Part shown: positions 7,098-8,239 of the stretch, in pieces
How positions within the stretch are numbered: position 1 is the stretch's first letter
Layout: each line of letters starts with the position of its first letter
Position numbers and translations under genes: made by a program
The notes under the pieces: model-generated
What the model saw: only the letters and a program-made list of their open reading frames with translations
Databases searched by the model: none
What the model was told of the DNA's origin: nothing
NCBI GenBank assembly: GCA_027021095.1
Contig: JALUUZ010000439.1
Span: forward strand, 1-8,239
Source of the DNA: Gammaproteobacteria bacterium
GTDB taxonomy: Bacteria > Pseudomonadota > Gammaproteobacteria > SZUA-21
Reading direction: 5' to 3'
Length of the DNA stretch: 8,239 nucleotides

Positions 7098-7237
7098 AAA
7101 ATTACCTGTTCGATGCTCAAACCCGTAAGCGTTATCAACGTTGCTGTAACCGAAGGGCCGGTTGCCATGTACCGGCTATTCTATCACTATTCTGCAGCCT
7201 GATATTACCATGATAATAACAAGGGAAAACAAGCTAT
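7098..7237 (-). promoter_or_regulatory. holA-proA intergenic region: candidate proA promoter and leader
   Basis: Two extended -10-like strings face proA. TGTTATTAT (hexamer TATTAT, + strand 7213-7218) would give a leader of about 110 bases. TGATAGAAT (hexamer TAGAAT, + strand 7178-7183) would give about 75 bases. Neither has a strong -35 at 16-18 bases. Downstream are an inverted repeat GCCGGT/ACCGGC (7157-7162 and 7171-7176, 8-base loop), a competing 5-bp stem (7148-7152 with 7159-7163), an imperfect 20-base dyad (7131-7150) centred on AACGTT, and a 24-codon ORF ending on the proA start. No T-run follows the hairpins, so a rho-independent terminator is not supported. That the region holds a promoter is inferred from the gap and the hexamers. 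Confidence 0.35.
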
Positions 7238-8239
7238 TCAGGGTGTAGCCACCGAAAACAGCTTTTTACCACACAAGGCGACACACAACCGCAACAGGCT
7301 GTCCCAGGGTTTGTGGGTCCCTGCCAGTCCCTTGATTGCAAGATCGATCTGCGCGCACTGGTACAACGCCTGTGGCCAGAACGCCGGTGGATGCCGGTCA
7401 AGCGCGGCACGCACCAGTGGCTTGCGCCGCTCCCAGATCCGCAGGCTGCTGCAGATCTTTTCAAAATGCTCTGCCTGCGACAGCCTCTGCGCGATCGATG
7501 ACAAGGTACGCAGCTCGCGTGTCAACGCCCACAAGACCAGCACGGCCTCGACCCCTTCGGCACGCAGCTCGTCGAGTGCATGAACCGCCTTGCTGGTCCG
7601 CCCGGACAGGCAGTAGTCGACCAGCGCATACACCGTAAACCGGGCACTGTCACTGACCAGCTCCCGGACATGGTGTTCGTCGATGCCCCCCTCTCCCTGC
7701 AGCAAGCGCAGTTTTTCCAGTTCCTGTGCTGCCGCAAGCAGGTTGCCTTCGACCCTGTCAGCCAGCAACATCACGGCCTCACGTGACAATTCCAGGCCGA
7801 GGCGCTGTGCCCGCTGCCTGATCCACTGGGGTAAACGCGTGCTGTCGACCGGCCAGACCTGAACGATGATGCCGGCGCTGTCCACCGCTTTGACCCACTT
7901 GGTACGTAACTGCGCCTGGTCCAGCTTTGCGCAGGCAATCACCAAGATCCTGTCATCGGCAAGGCAGGCGGTATACTGCTGGATGGCCTTGCTGCCCCGG
8001 TCGCCGATTTTCGTCGACGCCAACCGAAGCTCGATCAACCTGCGGTCACCAAACAGCGACAGGCTGTCAGCCTCGAACTTCAAGCTGTCCCAATCGAAAC
8101 CCGTTTCATAGGCAAGCACTGTGCGTTCACTGTAGCCGGCCTGTGCAGCAGCCTGGCGCAAGGCTTCAAGCACCTCCTGGACCAGCAGCACCTCATCACC
8201 GCTGACCAGGTAGACCGGGGCCAGCCCCCTGCTAAGCTG
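7238..8239 (-). CDS. holA: DNA polymerase III delta subunit HolA (N-terminus beyond right edge)
   Basis: Delta subunit of the clamp loader, which opens the beta sliding clamp and loads it on primed DNA. The frame is open from the right edge to the TGA at 7238-7240, giving 333 visible codons. The visible protein begins QLSRGLAPVYLVSGDEVLLV, the usual start of domain I, so only about ten residues are missing. The GTG at 8191 looks like a start but encodes a valine within this conserved block. The clamp-binding Leu-Phe pair, matching L73-F74 of E. coli delta, lies in SLSLFGDRRLIEL (visible residues 62-63). Further family landmarks are RLPQWIRQRAQRLGLEL (135-151), DRVEGNLLAAAQELEKLRLL (161-180), DSARFTVYALVDYCLSGRTS (197-216) and the C-terminal collar helices with EGVEAVLVLWALTRELR (228-244). 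No Walker A motif is seen, as expected for delta, which does not bind ATP. lptE is the usual upstream neighbour but lies outside the window. Confidence 0.96.
   Translation of the reverse strand, partial: QLSRGLAPVYLVSGDEVLLVQEVLEALRQAAAQAGYSERTVLAYETGFDWDSLKFEADSLSLFGDRRLIELRLASTKIGDRGSKAIQQYTACLADDRILVIACAKLDQAQLRTKWVKAVDSAGIIVQVWPVDSTRLPQWIRQRAQRLGLELSREAVMLLADRVEGNLLAAAQELEKLRLLQGEGGIDEHHVRELVSDSARFTVYALVDYCLSGRTSKAVHALDELRAEGVEAVLVLWALTRELRTLSSIAQRLSQAEHFEKICSSLRIWERRKPLVRAALDRHPPAFWPQALYQCAQIDLAIKGLAGTHKPWDSLLRLCVALCGKKLFSVATP

Noticed and set aside
7157..7176. Rho-independent terminator after holA
   Set aside because: The GCCGGT/ACCGGC stem is only 6 bp with an 8-base loop and no T-run follows on either strand. 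It is also about 60 bases past the holA stop.
7176..7211. An 11-codon ORF (MVISGCRIVIE) upstream of proA
   Set aside because: It has no ribosome binding site, no overlap with a gene start and no telling composition. A frame this short is expected by chance.
8189..8191. GTG at 8191 as the holA start
   Set aside because: The same frame continues to the window edge and encodes the conserved PVYLVSGDE block upstream of this codon, so it is an internal valine.

Overview
The window looks like part of a gammaproteobacterial chromosome. It carries eight housekeeping genes, all on the minus strand. Read in the direction of transcription (right to left) they are holA, proA, nadD, rsfS, rlmH, maf (yhdE type), rng and yhdP. 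The evidence for a gammaproteobacterium is gene order (holA next to nadD-rsfS-rlmH, and maf-rng-yhdP as a block), a 489-residue RNase G nearly colinear with the Escherichia coli protein, and a YhdP-type AsmA-like protein. Genus cannot be read from the sequence; codon use and protein divergence point to a lineage outside the enterics.

Layout: holA runs off the right edge and lacks about ten N-terminal codons. A 140-base gap (7098-7237) separates it from proA. This is the longest non-coding stretch and the most likely place for a promoter. After that genes are packed tightly: proA-nadD 18 bases apart, nadD-rsfS 6, a 73-base gap before rlmH, rlmH-maf 6, maf-rng overlapping by 8 bases, and rng-yhdP 17 bases apart. 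yhdP then stays open to the left edge, so about 718 of an expected roughly 1,250-1,300 codons are visible. There is no gene-free stretch above 300 bases, and I see no tRNA, rRNA, mobile element, CRISPR array or convincing rho-independent terminator.

The genes serve core growth functions: clamp loading in replication (HolA), proline synthesis (ProA), NAD synthesis (NadD), ribosome silencing and 23S rRNA modification (RsfS, RlmH), clearance of non-canonical nucleotides (Maf), rRNA processing and mRNA decay (Rng), and envelope lipid homeostasis (YhdP). In E. coli the holA-nadD-rsfS-rlmH and maf-rng-yhdP groups sit at separate loci; here they form one directional cluster. I found no undescribed system. 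The points worth a second look are the proA leader (a 24-codon ORF ending in an ATGA overlap with proA, alternative hairpins and a dyad), start-codon choices at maf and rng, and small-scale signals at the rlmH 5' end.
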